This document shows positions 4,781-5,522 of a stretch of 5,522 nt of DNA, piece after piece (position 1 is the stretch's first letter; the number at the start of each line of letters is the position of its first letter). The stretch is from Candidatus Iainarchaeum sp. (GTDB taxonomy: Archaea; Iainarchaeota; Iainarchaeia; Iainarchaeales; GCA-2688035), in NCBI GenBank assembly GCA_017608725.1, contig JAFCFG010000076.1, positions 1 through 5,522 on the forward strand, written 5' to 3'. Position numbers and translations under genes: made by a program. Below the pieces are notes generated by a model. It was not told where the DNA came from and searched no databases. It saw only the letters and a list, made by a program, of their open reading frames with translations.

Positions 4781-5522
4781 ATGCCTGGAAAACCGCCAAA
4801 AGCCCCAAAAGGCTATCTAACACCAAAACAGCTTGCTGAAAAGGCAAAGGAAAAAGGGCTTGATATTAACCCAAAGGTGCTTGCAGACAACGCCCACAAA
4901 GGAAAAATCCGCTTCTGGGAATCAATTCCCGGAAGGAAAAAAGGGGTAATGTTTCCTGAGGAAAAGCTAATACAGGTTATTGCCGACTCTCCCAAAAAGG
5001 CCATTGTCCCAAAGGAGTTGTACACTGCCAGGGACATATACCAAATGGCGAAGGAAAAGGGCCTGACAGTAAATCAATGGCACATTGTGGAAAAGCTCAG
5101 GAGAATTTTTGCAGGCAAAGAACCAAGTCCAAAAGGCCTTCTCCAAGACGCCTGGCATCCAAGGCACAGGTACTTTTTCCCAAAGCAGTTTGTTAAAGAA
5201 ATAATCGCAGAGGCAAGGCACAGAAAAAAATTGCCTGCTCTCTTGGAAAAGGGCAGGGTTCTCACAATTAAAGAATTTGCAAAAGAAATCAACCTAAGTG
5301 TTCCAAATACTCTGAAAAGAACCGACCTAAAAAAGTTCATGGTTGGGGGAAAATACTATGTTACAAGAAGAGAGGCCGACCACTTCAAAAAAAAATATGT
5401 AAAGGGAAGACGATACAAAACTGCTGAAGAAATTGCTGCAAAAAAAGTTCCAGACTGGCGCACAATCCAGGAAGTAGAATGGCGGATGAAAAACATTGTT
5501 GGAAGAATCAAAAACAGAAAAA
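4781..5522 (+). CDS. Protein of four tandem helix-turn-helix-like modules (3' end outside window)
   Basis: The frame is open for 247 codons from the ATG at 4781 to the window edge and begins MPGKPPKAPKGYLTPKQLAE. Four segments start with the same pattern, an aromatic or hydrophobic residue, a Thr, then a helix of the type T-x-x-[EQD]-[LIF]-A: residues 12-67 (YLTPKQLAEKAKEKGL), 81-142 (LYTARDIYQMAKEKGL), 160-206 (VLTIKEFAKEINLS) and 212 onward (YKTAEEIAAKKVPDW). Modules 1-3 end in a hairpin-like Y/F-rich strand and a helix (GVMFPEEKLIQVI, YFFPKQFVKEII, KYYVTRREADHF). This is the layout of excisionase/MerR-type winged helix-turn-helix domains, so DNA binding is the likely role; it is inferred from pattern only. 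The protein is strongly basic and has no membrane segment or cysteine in the visible part. No catalytic domain is seen, but one could lie beyond the edge. Confidence 0.85.
   Translation, partial: MPGKPPKAPKGYLTPKQLAEKAKEKGLDINPKVLADNAHKGKIRFWESIPGRKKGVMFPEEKLIQVIADSPKKAIVPKELYTARDIYQMAKEKGLTVNQWHIVEKLRRIFAGKEPSPKGLLQDAWHPRHRYFFPKQFVKEIIAEARHRKKLPALLEKGRVLTIKEFAKEINLSVPNTLKRTDLKKFMVGGKYYVTRREADHFKKKYVKGRRYKTAEEIAAKKVPDWRTIQEVEWRMKNIVGRIKNRK

Overview
The window most likely comes from an archaeon, possibly a DPANN-type lineage; the lineage is a weak inference. Three genes (guaA, the minus-strand gene at 3491-4309 and the small gene at 4491) have an AT-rich, TATA-like box preceded by purines and centred about 26-28 bases before the start codon. 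They have no Shine-Dalgarno sequence, which is the pattern of archaeal leaderless mRNAs. A fourth gene (4781) has a GGTGAT ribosome binding site instead. Arginine is coded mostly by AGA/AGG. The coding density is high, and no stretch longer than about 180 bases lacks a gene.

Left part (1-3358), nucleotide biosynthesis. The window opens inside carB, the large subunit of carbamoyl-phosphate synthetase; the second ATP-grasp half and the regulatory MGS domain are present. Guanine synthesis follows 36 bases later with guaA, a single-chain glutamine-dependent GMP synthetase. Both proteins resemble eukaryotic homologues more than the E. coli ones. CarB carries CPS1/CAD-type signatures (FDWC, VLSGAAM, HVENAGVHSGDAT). 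GuaA is 599 residues long because its C-terminal dimerisation region is enlarged and looks duplicated, as in human GMPS.

Middle (3359-3490), the gap between two convergent genes. It holds a terminator-like hairpin at the guaA stop, a TTTAAATTAAA box, and two consecutive hairpins with 14-base loops. One arm of the first hairpin can pair with either of two copies of CCACTA.

Right part (3491-5522), three unrecognised genes. A basic 272-residue protein on the minus strand is transcribed divergently from a 73-residue protein. The 73-residue protein is followed by an open frame that runs off the window (4781 onward). That last protein is built from four repeated modules resembling excisionase/MerR-like helix-turn-helix units. 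The small gene ends in a perfect 8-bp GC-rich hairpin that overlaps its last codons, and the next gene has its own ribosome binding site 68 bases later, so the two may form one transcript. There is no CRISPR array, rRNA, convincing tRNA or insertion sequence in the window.
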